Shown piece by piece: positions 26,235-35,884 of a DNA stretch of 64,000 nucleotides. Origin of the DNA: Terriglobales bacterium. GTDB lineage: Bacteria; Acidobacteriota; Terriglobia; Terriglobales; Acidobacteriaceae. The notes under the pieces are model-generated. The model saw only the letters and a list, made by a program, of their open reading frames with translations. It had not been told where the DNA came from and ran no database searches. Made by a program: the position numbers and the translations under genes. The stretch is from positions 1-64,000 of the forward strand of contig DASTZZ010000115.1 in NCBI GenBank assembly GCA_035764005.1, read 5' to 3'. The stretch's first letter is position 1. Every line of letters begins with the position of its first letter.

Positions 26235-27071
26235 TCATCCACCCAACTCCCTTACGAGGGCTTGGGCGAGACCATCCATCGTGAACTCGTCGGCCTCCAC
26301 ATGAACGGGCAACGCATATTCGCGCAACGTTTCTGAAGTCACCGGCCCGATGGAGGCGAACTTCGTCTTTGTGAGCTTGGCGGGAATATCGGTTCCGAGG
26401 ACGATGGAGAGAAAGTTCTTCACTGTTGAAGAACTCGTAAACGTGATCGCGTCAGGCACTCCGCCATCGCTGAAGATCTTCTGCAACCGCTCCTTAGCAC
26501 CATCTGGAATCACCGTTTGGTAAGCCTCAACAACATCTACCTGCGCTCCAGCAGCGCGAAGCTCTTCTGGGATCACGTCACGCGCGACTTTCGCGCGGAC
26601 CAGCAGAACTCGCTCGCCTTTCACCTGCTTGCGCAGCATGTGTACGACCTCTTCGGCGACATATCGCGTCGGCACGAGGTCGACAACCAGTCCGTGATCC
26701 TGAATGCGTTCTTCAGTCGCAGGCCCGATCGCGGCAATCTTGAGATGCTGAAGCGAATCGATGCTGAACCCAAGAGGCTCCAGGCGGGAGAACAACGCCT
26801 CCACTCCATTCACGCTGGTGAGAATCAGCCAGTCATATTGCAGAATGTTCTTTAGAGCTTCATCCAGCGACTCGAAAGAAGCGGGGGGGCGAATCTCGAT
26901 CACGGGAGCTTCGATCACCTCGGCTCCGTATCCGCGCAGAAGCGAAGAAAGTCCTTCCGCCTGCTTATGTGCACGAGTGACGACGATGCGCTTTCCCGCA
27001 AGCGGACCAGCGGTGACCAACTCGGCAACGCGGTGCGATTCACGATCTGTGACTTTCTTCTTTGCGGGCAT
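26235..27071 (-). CDS. hemD: Uroporphyrinogen-III synthase
   Basis: 278 residues of the HemD fold, two domains joined by strands, which closes and inverts ring D of hydroxymethylbilane. AGKRIVVTRAHKQAEGLSSL at the start of domain 1, WLILTSVNGVEALF, and the C-terminal ITFTSSSTVKNFLSIV and IGPVTSETLREY are typical. About 14 extra residues precede the domain. It is the last gene of the haem operon, 15 bases after hemC. Confidence 0.92.
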   Translation of the reverse strand: MPAKKKVTDRESHRVAELVTAGPLAGKRIVVTRAHKQAEGLSSLLRGYGAEVIEAPVIEIRPPASFESLDEALKNILQYDWLILTSVNGVEALFSRLEPLGFSIDSLQHLKIAAIGPATEERIQDHGLVVDLVPTRYVAEEVVHMLRKQVKGERVLLVRAKVARDVIPEELRAAGAQVDVVEAYQTVIPDGAKERLQKIFSDGGVPDAITFTSSSTVKNFLSIVLGTDIPAKLTKTKFASIGPVTSETLREYALPVHVEADEFTMDGLAQALVRELGG

Positions 27072-27086
27072 GAATACCGCAGGATA

Positions 27087-28022
27087 CTACGGCTGCTGCG
27101 GAACTGATGTCATGGTCCCATAAACGGATTCGAGAATTCGTCTGGCGCCTCGTGCGAGCAGCGCCTCGCCGACATCTGCTCCGAGCTTTTGCGGGTCAGA
27201 ACCCGAGCGCTTTTCACGAACAATCTCTTTGCCATCGGGACTGGCTACGACCGCCTGCAGCGTAATGTTCCCGTTATTATGGCGAGCGTATGCGCCGATG
27301 GGTACCTGGCATCCGCCGCCGAGCGCATTGAGAGCAGCTCGCTCGCATTCGACAGCAGCTCGCGTGGGAGCATGATCGAGAAACTTCAATGCGGCGATGG
27401 TCGCCGAATCAGAGGAACGAGCCTCGATGCCTAATGCTCCCTGCCCCGCTGCGGGACACATCTGCTCAGGATCGAAGCACATACGGACCAAGTCCGTGAG
27501 TCCCAATCTGGAAACGCCTGCCGAAGCCAGAATGATGGCGTCAAACTCTCCCGATTGCAGCTTGCGAAGGCGCGTGTCGACATTGCCGCGCAAGGGAATG
27601 ATCTCAAGATCGTTGCGTATGGCATGGAGTTGAGCCTGACGCCGCAAGCTGCTCGTGCCAACTCGCGACCTGGCCGGCAGCTCTTCGACTCGAGAGTACT
27701 TCGTCGATAAGAATGCGTCGCGCGGGTCTTCCCGTTCCGGAACGGCAGCAATTACGAACTCGGGCGCAAGCTCGGTCGGCAGATCCTTGAGGCTGTGCAC
27801 CGCGAGATCAATTCGACTATTAAGCATCGCCTCTTCAATCTCTTTGGTGAACATTCCTTTTGTGCCCACCTTCGCGAGAGCGACATCAGTGATCTTGTCG
27901 CCGGTAGTTTTAATGATTTCGATGTGAACTGTATGTCCCTGAACGCGCAGTCGATCAGCAATGTGATTCGCCTGCCACAGCGCCAGTTGCGAACCACGGG
28001 AGCCGATGCGCAGATGAGCCAT
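27087..28022 (-). CDS. hemC: Porphobilinogen deaminase (hydroxymethylbilane synthase)
   Basis: A 311-residue enzyme that joins four porphobilinogens into hydroxymethylbilane. [15 protein letters not shown] at the N terminus, the Asp-containing [23 protein letters not shown] and [11 protein letters not shown] are conserved. The dipyrromethane cofactor is carried by the cysteine of [12 protein letters not shown]. The ATG follows the hemA stop directly with no spacer, so they are cotranscribed. Confidence 0.96.
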   Translation of the reverse strand: MAHLRIGSRGSQLALWQANHIADRLRVQGHTVHIEIIKTTGDKITDVALAKVGTKGMFTKEIEEAMLNSRIDLAVHSLKDLPTELAPEFVIAAVPEREDPRDAFLSTKYSRVEELPARSRVGTSSLRRQAQLHAIRNDLEIIPLRGNVDTRLRKLQSGEFDAIILASAGVSRLGLTDLVRMCFDPEQMCPAAGQGALGIEARSSDSATIAALKFLDHAPTRAAVECERAALNALGGGCQVPIGAYARHNNGNITLQAVVASPDGKEIVREKRSGSDPQKLGADVGEALLARGARRILESVYGTMTSVPQQP

Positions 28023-29408
28023 TTAGGAACGTGCTGTGAATTTCAGAATGGGACGATCGGCTTCGGAATTCTCAGCGGAAGACTTGGATTTTGGTTCCTT
28101 TGGACCCGAAGAACTGGAGCCTTCCTGTGCATGAGCAAACCCGTTGGTGTGAGAGGCAAGCTCTAATCCAAACAAGGCGCGCAGCATCTCCGAGGTTGTC
28201 GTCAGCTCTTCCGACCCACTCGCGCTCTTGAGTGCCGAGATTGGAGGATGCAGGATTTTGTTCACGATACTGCGCGTGAGATTCTCGATTGCGCTTTGCT
28301 GCTCCACTGTGAGCGGACCGAGCTTCGCTCGAAGTCGTTCAATCTCGTCTTGGCGAATTTGTTCCATGCGTTGCTGCAGCGCAAGGATGGTTGGGACAGC
28401 ATCAAGACTCTGTATGCGCCGGCGGAAGCGGACAACTTCCTCCTCGATCAGAGCTTCGGCTCGCTGCGCTTCTCGTCCGCGGTCGCTTACGTTTGCTTCG
28501 ACGATTTGCTGCAGGTCATCGATGTTGTAGGTAAAAATGCCGTCCACCTGTCCCATTTCAGGATCGACGTCGCGCGGGACCGCGATATCGATAAAGAACA
28601 TAGGTCGATTCTTGCGGCGATGCATGAAGAGCTCGCCATGTTCTCGACAGAAGATCGCGTGCGGCGCTCCCGTCGAGGTAATCACAATATCTGCGCGGTC
28701 GGCGGTTTCATAAAGCCGATCGAAATGGATCGCGCTGCCGCCGATTTTCTCCGCCATCCGTTGTGCACGCTCATGCGTGCGATTCGTGACGAGAATCGCT
28801 CCCGCGCCATGCGAATGCAGGTGCCGCGCCGCCAACTCGCTCATCTTCCCGGCGCCGACGAGATACACGCTGCGCCCTTGCAGGCTGCCGAAGATTTTCT
28901 TTGCAAGTTCCACGGCGACCGAGGCCACGGACACTGCCGAGCTTCCAATCGCTGTTTCTGTGCGCACGCGCTTGGCAACGGAAAATGCTCGGCTAAGCAG
29001 TGCTTCAAAGTTGGTAGCAATCGATCCGACTGCCTTTCCAACTGAGTATGAATGTTTTACCTGTCCCAGCACCTGTGGCTCGCCGACGACCATCGAATCC
29101 AGGCTGGCGGCAACGCGGAAGACGTGACGAACGACGTCGTCTTCCCAAAATTCGTAGAGATAAGGACGAAAATGGGAATCATCAGCGAGGAGGTAGTTCC
29201 GCAGGAAAGCGTGCAGGTCCGCGCCCTTATCGGAGCAGACAGCGAGCTCCACACGATTGCAAGTGGAGAAGACAACACATTCGGTTACATCCGGATGACC
29301 CAGAAGCTTGCGAGTAGCCTCCTCCAGTTTCCATTCGGGAATCGCAAGCCGCTCGCGCACTTCCACAGGGGCGGTCTTGTGATTGATGCCGAGGAGTTGG
29401 AGTCTCAT
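28023..29408 (-). CDS. hemA: Glutamyl-tRNA reductase
   Basis: 461 residues. It reduces glutamyl-tRNA(Glu) to glutamate-1-semialdehyde, the first step of the C5 haem pathway. GINHKTAPVEVRERLAIP, the catalytic cysteine in VFSTCNRVELAV, the NADPH motif VYLVGAGKMSELAARHL and TSTGAPHAI are all present. The C-terminal dimerisation helix is followed by a Ser/Lys-rich tail of about 40 residues that is longer than usual. ATG 29408 overlaps the stop of the preceding hemX-like gene (ATGA). A longer reading to 29558 lies inside that gene. Confidence 0.95.
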   Translation of the reverse strand: MRLQLLGINHKTAPVEVRERLAIPEWKLEEATRKLLGHPDVTECVVFSTCNRVELAVCSDKGADLHAFLRNYLLADDSHFRPYLYEFWEDDVVRHVFRVAASLDSMVVGEPQVLGQVKHSYSVGKAVGSIATNFEALLSRAFSVAKRVRTETAIGSSAVSVASVAVELAKKIFGSLQGRSVYLVGAGKMSELAARHLHSHGAGAILVTNRTHERAQRMAEKIGGSAIHFDRLYETADRADIVITSTGAPHAIFCREHGELFMHRRKNRPMFFIDIAVPRDVDPEMGQVDGIFTYNIDDLQQIVEANVSDRGREAQRAEALIEEEVVRFRRRIQSLDAVPTILALQQRMEQIRQDEIERLRAKLGPLTVEQQSAIENLTRSIVNKILHPPISALKSASGSEELTTTSEMLRALFGLELASHTNGFAHAQEGSSSSGPKEPKSKSSAENSEADRPILKFTARS

Positions 29409-30220
29409 CGCGCCACGAACCTGTGAACGCCACTGAAGTAGTTGGCCGCCCAAACGCTTAATGCGGCAGCAAAAGCGATCGCGGCCAGTAGGGCCGCACG
29501 GCGGCCACGCCAGCCAGAATTCCAGCGCGTGTACAGCATGAGCATGTACACACCCCACATCAACAGGCTAAGGATCACTTTAGGATCGAGAAAGTAACGC
29601 GATCCGTATTGGACTTGAGCGATCACCGATCCAGCGATCAGCCCGATCGTCATAAACGGAAAACCGATGAGCAGCAGCTTGTAACCGATGTTGTCGATGG
29701 TCTCGAGTGCCGGAAGCTTGCCCGCAATTCCATTCAGTTTCTTGTTCTTAAGGCTGCGCTCATGCAGGAGGTAAAGCACGCTGGCGATGAAGCTGAAGAA
29801 GAGCGCTGCGTATCCGATGAGGATGAGGATGATGTGCGTATAAATCCAGCCACTGCGGAGCAACGGCGATCCAAACTGCGGTGCAGCCTGCGCCAACGCG
29901 GCCGACAAAGAGAGCAGGAAGGCGATCGGTAGAACTACGATGCCCGGAGAAGTCGTGCGATATAGATAACAAACGCCGATGAACAAAAGCATCATCAGGA
30001 ATGCAAGCAGAGATTCCGATTGATGCAGCGGCATCGCTACCATCTTGCCGGCGACGAAAGCCTCAACGAGCGCAACGAAATGAAGGGTTACAGCGACGAC
30101 CGCGACGGGAAGCGTCGCGCGTGAAAGGATCTCTCGCCTTCGCACCAGCGCGATGAGCGCATAGAGCAAGCTGATGCCGTAAAGGCAGACCGCAACTCGC
30201 AACCAGAATAGGGACATCAC
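29405..30220 (-). CDS. HemX/YpjD-type membrane protein (CcsA family)
   Basis: 271 residues with eight predicted helices, of the cytochrome c assembly/CcsA superfamily. RSGWIYTHIILILIGYAALF, LYLLHERSLK and YFLDPKVILSLLMWGVYMLM match the HemX/YpjD branch. The full haem-handling WWD motif of true CcsA is not visible. Being first in the operon with hemA, hemC and hemD supports a role in controlling GluTR levels or haem synthesis as known for HemX, rather than cytochrome c assembly. Confidence 0.82.
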   Translation of the reverse strand: MMSLFWLRVAVCLYGISLLYALIALVRRREILSRATLPVAVVAVTLHFVALVEAFVAGKMVAMPLHQSESLLAFLMMLLFIGVCYLYRTTSPGIVVLPIAFLLSLSAALAQAAPQFGSPLLRSGWIYTHIILILIGYAALFFSFIASVLYLLHERSLKNKKLNGIAGKLPALETIDNIGYKLLLIGFPFMTIGLIAGSVIAQVQYGSRYFLDPKVILSLLMWGVYMLMLYTRWNSGWRGRRAALLAAIAFAAALSVWAANYFSGVHRFVAR

Positions 30221-30241
30221 AAAGACGGCAGAGTATCAGAT

Positions 30242-30247
30242 ATTATA
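30242..30247 (-). promoter_or_regulatory. Candidate -10 box of the haem operon
   Basis: A perfect TATAAT on the minus strand lies about 22 bases before the hemX-like ATG. No good -35 box is seen at 16-18 bases, so this would be a weak or activator-dependent promoter. The 193-base gap to ilvC holds nothing else I can identify. Confidence 0.35.
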
Positions 30248-30413
30248 CGCAGTCCGTATCAGAAGCTGCCGAAGCGATAGCCCGCAAAAATCCTACGGAA
30301 GCGACAATTCAGCCACGTGCCTCCTGCGTGCACCAGATACCCGCGGCACAGAGAGGCAGCCTTTTGCCTTCCCCATGGCATTTTGTCCCAGGTTTCGTCG
30401 TCCTGTACAGGAA

Positions 30414-31487
30414 CTACACAGCCACCTTGGCCTTCTGCTGCTCCGATAGCGGCGCCTTGGCCTGAGTTTCAGTTTGGTCCACGCTGACGGCTACAGGATT
30501 CACAAAGGGCATCATCGCGCGAAGGCGCTCACCAACCTGCTCGATCTGATGATTGTGATCTTTCTTGCGGGCCTCGTTGAACCACGGACGATTTTTCTCA
30601 TTCTCGGCGATCCACTGCCGCGCAAACTCACCGCTGCGAACGTCGGCGAGCAGCTTGCGTAGGGCCGCGTACGTTTCTTTTGTGACCACCTTCGGACCGG
30701 CCGTGTAGTCGCCATACTCGGCGGTGTCGCTAACGGAATAACGCATGAAGTTGAGCCCGCCGCGATACATGAGATCAACGATCAGTTTCAATTCGTGCAG
30801 GCACTCGAAATATGCGATCTCCGGCTGGTACCCGGCTTCAACGAGCGTTTCAAATCCGGCTTTGATGAGTGCGCTCACGCCCCCGCAGAGCACAGCCTGC
30901 TCTCCGAACAAGTCCGTTTCCGTCTCCTCCGCGAATGTCGTTTCGATCACTCCAGCACGGGTGCAGCCGATTCCTTTCGCGTAAGAAAGCGCGAACGCCT
31001 TCGCTTGTCCGCTCGAGTCCTGATGCACGGCAAGAAGTCCCGGCGTGCCTCCGCCTTCGACAAACACTTCGCGCACGCGATGGCCGGGAGATTTGGGTGC
31101 GATCATCACTACATCGACGTTTGGGGGCGGATTGATCGTTTTGAAATGGATGTTGAAACCATGTGCAAAGAGCAGCGTCTTGTGGCCACTTGAAAGAGCC
31201 GGGACGATCGCCTGGTTGTAGAGCTTGGCCTGAACTGTGTCAGGCGTAAGGATCACGAGCACGTCAGCCCATTTCGCGGCTTCTGCCGGAGTGAGCACTT
31301 CGAAGCCAGCCTCGCGAGCTTTGTTGCGCGAGCGACTGGTGGGCTCGAGCGCGATGCGCACTTCAACGCCGCTGTCGCGGAGGTTAAGAGCGTGAGCGTG
31401 TCCCTGCGAACCATAGCCGAAGACGGCTACTTTCTTGCCTCGGACCAGGGATATGTCTGCCGAATTCTCGTAGTAGATTTTCGCCAT
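30414..31487 (-). CDS. ilvC: Ketol-acid reductoisomerase (NADP+), class I
   Basis: A 357-residue class I enzyme for the second common step of valine, leucine and isoleucine synthesis. [20 protein letters not shown] is the Rossmann motif, and [12 protein letters not shown] is a loop with Arg/Ser residues suited to [31 protein letters not shown], the metal site [16 protein letters not shown] and [14 protein letters not shown] are present. GAGGA precedes the ATG. It is last in the operon, 12 bases after ilvN. Confidence 0.97.
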   Translation of the reverse strand: MAKIYYENSADISLVRGKKVAVFGYGSQGHAHALNLRDSGVEVRIALEPTSRSRNKAREAGFEVLTPAEAAKWADVLVILTPDTVQAKLYNQAIVPALSSGHKTLLFAHGFNIHFKTINPPPNVDVVMIAPKSPGHRVREVFVEGGGTPGLLAVHQDSSGQAKAFALSYAKGIGCTRAGVIETTFAEETETDLFGEQAVLCGGVSALIKAGFETLVEAGYQPEIAYFECLHELKLIVDLMYRGGLNFMRYSVSDTAEYGDYTAGPKVVTKETYAALRKLLADVRSGEFARQWIAENEKNRPWFNEARKKDHNHQIEQVGERLRAMMPFVNPVAVSVDQTETQAKAPLSEQQKAKVAV

Positions 31488-31499
31488 GTAAGTTCCTCT

Positions 31500-32069
31500 C
31501 TAAGAACAATTGCGCGGAAGGTCCGCGGAATGGGTTAGGTTCCAAAATGGTCCTCGCTGCTCTTCGCCGGCGGCGACAGCAGCGTGAAGCGCAGAAGCTT
31601 GGCTGGTCATAGCAACGCGTCCTGTGCGAGTGAGTTCAAGAATTTCAAATGGCCTGAGTGATTCGATCAGGTGGTTGATCGCGTCCTCTGGTCCCGTAGC
31701 TTCGGCGACCACAGAGTCGTTGGAAGTTTCCAAAACGCGAGCTCCGCCAGACGCAAGAACGCGCAAAACTTCAGATTGCGTTGCAGGATTGCTTGCGACC
31801 TTAACGATCATCAACTCGCGATGAACGGCAGGGACTTTGGTGATGTCGTCCACACGAATCACTTCTGCGAGCTTATAGAGATTCGCCATCACAAGCGGCG
31901 CGCCGATCTCGTCGATCGCGACCACGACTGTCATGCGCGAGATGCCGGGTTGATGCGTGTGACCCACGGTTAATGACTCAATGTTGTATCCGCGACGGCG
32001 GAACAGCGAGGAAACGCGATTCAACACGCCCGGATGATCGGCGACGTATACGATAAATGTGCGTACCAT
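31500..32069 (-). CDS. ilvN: Acetolactate synthase small (regulatory) subunit
   Basis: 189 residues with an N-terminal ACT domain (RTFIVYVADHPGVLNRVSSL, RRGYNIESLTVGHT), which should bind valine for feedback inhibition, and a C-terminal ALS-type domain (ELMIVKVASNPATQSEVL). The ATG at 32069 is chosen because GGAGG lies seven bases upstream inside the end of ilvB; another ATG at 32075 overlaps the ilvB stop but is too close to that site. The last 35 residues or so go beyond the usual family end and look unstructured. Confidence 0.93.
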   Translation of the reverse strand: MVRTFIVYVADHPGVLNRVSSLFRRRGYNIESLTVGHTHQPGISRMTVVVAIDEIGAPLVMANLYKLAEVIRVDDITKVPAVHRELMIVKVASNPATQSEVLRVLASGGARVLETSNDSVVAEATGPEDAINHLIESLRPFEILELTRTGRVAMTSQASALHAAVAAGEEQRGPFWNLTHSADLPRNCS

Positions 32070-32071
32070 GC

Positions 32072-33781
32072 TCATGCCTCCGATGCCGCCGTTTCCACGA
32101 GCGGACTTGGACGTCGAATCATTTCGTTGAGCGCTGCGCCGCTTGGCACCATCGGAAATACCGAGTCTTCTTGTTCGACCAGGAAATTGATCAAAGTCGT
32201 GCCACGATGATTCCGCGCTTCGCAAATCGCTGGAACGACCTGATCGCGGTTCTGCACTGTTAAGCCGCGTAGACCAAAAGCCTCGGCCAGTCTGGCGAAA
32301 TCCGGACTCAGGAGGGGTGTCTCGGAGTAGCGGCGGTTGTAAAAGAACTCCTGCCACTGCCGAACCATGCCAAGATATCCGTTGTTGATGACCGCTATAT
32401 TGACATCAAGTTCTTCCTGCGCAGCGGTGGCTAACTCTGGCATCGTCATCTGAAATCCGCCGTCGCCTGCGACGACCCAAACGTCGGCTTCAGGACGAGC
32501 GAACTTCGCGCCGATTGCTGCGGGTAAGGCAAAACCCATCGTGCCCAATCCGCCGGAAGTGATGAGCGATCGCGGCTGCTCATGTTTGTAATACTGCGCC
32601 TCCCACATCTGGTGCTGGCCAACATCGGTTACAACAATGGAATTTCCGTTGGTCTCGCGCCAGAGATCGTGGATCACGTGCGCGGCGTAGAGATGCCCAC
32701 TATCGGGCATCTTCTGAATGTCGCGCACGGCGGAATCGCCCTTGAGTTCGTCAATGTAGTGCAGCCACGCCTGGCGATCGATGCGTTGCACATCAGGCAG
32801 CAACTTTTGCAATGCCGGACGAAGATCCGAAACCAGTGCGACATCTACGCGAACGTTTTTATTAATCTCGGCCGGATCGATCTCGATGTGAAGCTTTTTC
32901 GCCTTTGGCGCATAAGTCTTCAACGTGCCGGTCACCCGATCGTCGAAGCGCATGCCGAAAGCCAGCAGCAAGTCGGCTTCCTGAATCGCGTGATTCACCC
33001 ACGCTTCGCCGTGCATGCCCATCATGCCGAGATTCAGAGGATGGGAGGCCGAAAAGCCGCCGATTCCGAGCAGCGTCATCGCGACCGGCATACTTGCTCG
33101 CTCAGCGAATTCGCGCAGTTCTTCCATTGCATTGGAGAGCAGGACGCCGTGACCGGCAAGAATGACTGGCCGTTTTGAGGAATTGATCAGATCGAGCGCA
33201 GCCGCGTACTGCTCAGGACCAGAATGGGACTTCCCTTCCGCGGACGGAAGCGGCTTATAGCTCGCCATGTCGAACTCGCACGAGCTTTGCTGCGCGTCCT
33301 TCGTAATATCAACGAGAACCGGACCAGGACGGCCGCTCCGCGCAACGTAAAACGCTTCGCGCAGCGTGGGCGCGATGTCTTCAGCGCGCTTAACCAGGTA
33401 GTTGTGCTTGGTAATCGGGAGTGTGATGCCGGTGATGTCGGTTTCTTGAAAAGCGTCGGTACCGAGGAACTTGCTGCCGACCTGCCCGGTAATACAAACG
33501 ATAGGAGAGGAATCCATCGCCGCCGTCGCGATACCGGTGACCATGTTGGTGGCGCCCGGACCTGAGGTCGCCATCGCTACGCCCACTCGTCCGCTGGCGC
33601 GTGCGTATCCGTCCGCCATGTGTGTCGCCCCTTGCTCGTGGCGCACCAGGACGTGATGGATCTGCGGATACTGGCACAACGCGTCGTACGCCGGAAGGAT
33701 TGCGCCGCCCGGGTATCCGAAGACGTGCTTTACGTCTTCGGCGATCAGGCATTCCCAAATGATCTGCGCACCGGTTCTCAT
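32072..33781 (-). CDS. ilvB: Acetolactate synthase large (catalytic) subunit
   Basis: A 569-residue ThDP enzyme that makes acetolactate or acetohydroxybutyrate from pyruvate. The catalytic Glu is in VRHEQGATHMADGYARASG, and FGYPGGAILPAYDAL marks the N terminus. The ThDP/Mg motif is VVAGDGGFQMTMPELATAAQ ending in VINNGYLGMVRQWQE. ATG 33781 has GGAG upstream; a longer reading into ilvD is rejected. It forms a heteromeric complex with the overlapping ilvN product. Confidence 0.96.
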   Translation of the reverse strand: MRTGAQIIWECLIAEDVKHVFGYPGGAILPAYDALCQYPQIHHVLVRHEQGATHMADGYARASGRVGVAMATSGPGATNMVTGIATAAMDSSPIVCITGQVGSKFLGTDAFQETDITGITLPITKHNYLVKRAEDIAPTLREAFYVARSGRPGPVLVDITKDAQQSSCEFDMASYKPLPSAEGKSHSGPEQYAAALDLINSSKRPVILAGHGVLLSNAMEELREFAERASMPVAMTLLGIGGFSASHPLNLGMMGMHGEAWVNHAIQEADLLLAFGMRFDDRVTGTLKTYAPKAKKLHIEIDPAEINKNVRVDVALVSDLRPALQKLLPDVQRIDRQAWLHYIDELKGDSAVRDIQKMPDSGHLYAAHVIHDLWRETNGNSIVVTDVGQHQMWEAQYYKHEQPRSLITSGGLGTMGFALPAAIGAKFARPEADVWVVAGDGGFQMTMPELATAAQEELDVNIAVINNGYLGMVRQWQEFFYNRRYSETPLLSPDFARLAEAFGLRGLTVQNRDQVVPAICEARNHRGTTLINFLVEQEDSVFPMVPSGAALNEMIRRPSPLVETAASEA

Positions 33782-33798
33782 TCGCTTTCTCCTTCCAT

Positions 33799-35469
33799 CT
33801 AGATCGTCACCGCTCCACGCGCAGCCGACGAGACTTGGTTGGCATACTTCGCCATGACCCCGGTTGGATATCGCGGCTGCGGAGGCTTCCACGACGCCAA
33901 CCGTTGTTTCATTTCGGAATCGGGAATCTCCACTCGCAACTCGCGTTTCGTAATGTCAAAGACGATCTGGTCGCCCTCGCGTACCGCGGCGATCGGTCCA
34001 CCCGCCATGGCTTCGGGCGCAACGTGGCCCGCCATGAGTCCATGCGTGGCCCCTGAAAACCGGCCGTCCGTGAGCAATGCAACAGATTCGCCAAGTCCGG
34101 CTCCAACGATTGCCGCCGTAACCGCCAGCATCTCCCGCATTCCTGGTCCGCCCTTCGGACCTTCATAGCGGATCACAACTACATCCCCTGCTTTGATCTT
34201 CCCGTTTTGAACCGCGGCGAAGGCTTGCTCTTCACCATCAAAAACGCGCGCCGGGCCGGCATGGCGCTGAAACTCGTGGCCCGCCACCTTTACTACGCAT
34301 CCTTCGGGGGCGAGATTGCCCTTCAAAATGACCAGACCGCCGGTCGGCTTGAGCGGCTGGGCTGTGGGCCGGACCACTTCCTGATCGGGAGTTTCCACGG
34401 CCCGCTTCGCCTCTTCACCGATCGTTTTGCCGGTGACAGTGAGAGCATCGGGCTTAAGAATGCCTGCCTCGAACAACCGCTGCGCCACCAGTGGAGTTCC
34501 TCCGGCTTCAAACAGATCGGTCGCGACAAACCTTCCGCCGGGCTTGAGATCCGCAATCAAAGGAACGTGCGAGCTGATGCGCTCGAAATCATCGATCGCG
34601 AATGGAACGCCGGCGGTATGCGCAATTGCGAGCAGATGCAGAACAGCATTCGTTGATCCACCGGTAGCGGCCACGCTGGCAACGGCATTCTCAAAAGCAG
34701 AGCGAGTGAGAATCTGCCTGGGCAAACGCTGCGCCTTGGCCAATTCCATAACGAGTTTTCCCGTCGCTTCGCCCTGCCGCAGCTTTCCTGGATGCGTCGC
34801 TGGAATTCCACCGCTTCCCATTTCGGCAATGCCGAGAAACTCGCATACCATCGCCATCGTGTTGGCCGTAAACTGTCCGCCGCAGGCCCCGGCTCCGGGA
34901 CAGGCATGATCTTCAATTTCCTTCAGATCAGAATCCGACATCTTGCCTCGGCTGTGAGCGCCGACTGCTTCAAAGACGTCCTGAATCGTGACATTGCGTC
35001 CGTGGAACTTCCCGGGCGCAATCGATCCGCCGTAGAGAATGACGGAAGGCAGATTTAGGCGAGCAACGGCCATGACTGCGCCAGGTATGGTCTTGTCGCA
35101 GCCGACCAGTACAACCAACCCATCGAAATGATTTCCGCGCGCGACTAACTCAACCGAATCAGCAATCACTTCTCGGCTGACAAGCGAGGTGCGCATGCCT
35201 TCCGCGCCCATGGTGATGCCGTCGGAAATGGAAACCGTATTGAACTCCATCGGAGTGCCGCCTGCCTGTCGCACACCCTGCTTCACTGCGGCGGCAAGCT
35301 CGCGAAGATGGAAGTTGCATGGACCGATTTCGGTCCACGTATTGGCAATGCCGATGATCGGTTTGCGCAGGTCTTCGTCGGTGAAGCCCACTGCTTTGAA
35401 CATCGCGCGCGCCGGCGAACGGCTTGGTCCATCTGTGATCGCGGCGCTATTCCGTTTTGGATCGCTCAT
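33799..35469 (-). CDS. ilvD: Dihydroxy-acid dehydratase
   Basis: A 556-residue Fe-S dehydratase for the third common branched-chain step. [38 protein letters not shown] and [20 protein letters not shown] supply the three cluster cysteines, and [20 protein letters not shown] is the C-terminal signature. It is the first structural gene of the operon, preceded by a leader peptide and attenuator. Its own ribosome binding site is weak (GGGAAGAG about 14 bases upstream). Confidence 0.97.
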   Translation of the reverse strand: MSDPKRNSAAITDGPSRSPARAMFKAVGFTDEDLRKPIIGIANTWTEIGPCNFHLRELAAAVKQGVRQAGGTPMEFNTVSISDGITMGAEGMRTSLVSREVIADSVELVARGNHFDGLVVLVGCDKTIPGAVMAVARLNLPSVILYGGSIAPGKFHGRNVTIQDVFEAVGAHSRGKMSDSDLKEIEDHACPGAGACGGQFTANTMAMVCEFLGIAEMGSGGIPATHPGKLRQGEATGKLVMELAKAQRLPRQILTRSAFENAVASVAATGGSTNAVLHLLAIAHTAGVPFAIDDFERISSHVPLIADLKPGGRFVATDLFEAGGTPLVAQRLFEAGILKPDALTVTGKTIGEEAKRAVETPDQEVVRPTAQPLKPTGGLVILKGNLAPEGCVVKVAGHEFQRHAGPARVFDGEEQAFAAVQNGKIKAGDVVVIRYEGPKGGPGMREMLAVTAAIVGAGLGESVALLTDGRFSGATHGLMAGHVAPEAMAGGPIAAVREGDQIVFDITKRELRVEIPDSEMKQRLASWKPPQPRYPTGVMAKYANQVSSAARGAVTI

Positions 35470-35505
35470 CTGAACGCTCGGTCTCTTCCCTGCCCTGAAA
35501 TGCTT

Positions 35506-35567
35506 AAGGCCATCATCTGCTTCGATGATGGCCTTGAATCTTTTCTCCTGCCGCTGGCCATCATCCC
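35506..35567 (-). promoter_or_regulatory. ilv attenuator: overlapping terminator and antiterminator
   Basis: On the minus strand a segment GATGATGGCC (35565-35556) can pair with GGCCATCATC (35533-35524). The latter can instead pair with GATGATGGCC (35517-35508), extended to a perfect 12-bp stem AAGGCCATCATC with GATGATGGCCTT and a six-base loop. The two hairpins exclude each other. The stop codon of the leader peptide lies in the first segment, so a ribosome finishing the leader would block the antiterminator. The T run after the terminator is poor (AAGCATTT), which is the weak point. Confidence 0.7.
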
Positions 35568-35671
35568 GTGCCTACAACGCTAAGCACGACTGTAAGCAGG
35601 CAAATATCTACGACTGCGCCCGTGGCCGCAACAGCGCTTCTGCGCGAACTGAATTCTGGGGCTGCATTCAC
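35561..35671 (-). CDS. ilv operon leader peptide
   Basis: A 36-codon reading frame between the promoter and ilvD. It starts with GTG at 35671 after a strong AGGAGG and ends in TGA at 35563-35561. The encoded peptide ends [19 protein letters not shown]: seven valines, three leucines and one isoleucine within the last 17 residues, exactly the amino acids made by the operon. It fits a peptide whose slow translation senses branched-chain aminoacyl-tRNA. It has no other expected function. Confidence 0.75.
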   Translation of the reverse strand: MNAAPEFSSRRSAVAATGAVVDICLLTVVLSVVGTG

Positions 35672-35701
35672 CGGAAATCCCCTCCTGCTCCAATGCCGAA
35701 G

Positions 35702-35730
35702 ACTATAAATAGGGCTTATATAAATGTCAA
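35702..35730 (-). promoter_or_regulatory. Sigma-70-type promoter of the ilv operon
   Basis: On the minus strand TTGACA (35730-35725), a 17-base spacer and TATAGT (35707-35702) give a near-consensus promoter. Transcription would start near 35695, about 25 bases before the leader GTG. This is the best promoter match I found in the window. Confidence 0.8.
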
Positions 35731-35737
35731 CATTATA

Positions 35738-35773
35738 AGCGGTTTCGTTGTTTGAACCGCTGATTCGGTTTTT
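35738..35773 (+). promoter_or_regulatory. Possible structured leader before gltB
   Basis: AGCGGTT can pair with AACCGCT ten bases later, and that AACCG can also pair with CGGTT followed by a T run. Alternative hairpins of this kind could attenuate gltB. Stems are short (7 and 5 bp), and no gltB promoter was identified upstream, so this is a weak suggestion. Confidence 0.2.
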
Positions 35774-35884
35774 TAATGACCTGCATCGGAAGATTCAATT
35801 GGATGAATGCCCATCAGTGCCTGTAAATCTAGTTGGTATCAGGCGCAGTGTCGTGAGGCGCCGATCTTCTATTCAGGCGGATGA

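Noticed and set aside
28248-29045. 265-residue plus-strand ORF over hemA
   Set aside because: Antisense shadow of glutamyl-tRNA reductase with no family resemblance.
30360-30413. CCTGTACAGG palindrome and small stems after ilvC as a terminator
   Set aside because: Stems are too short and no T run follows, so it is not listed as a terminator.
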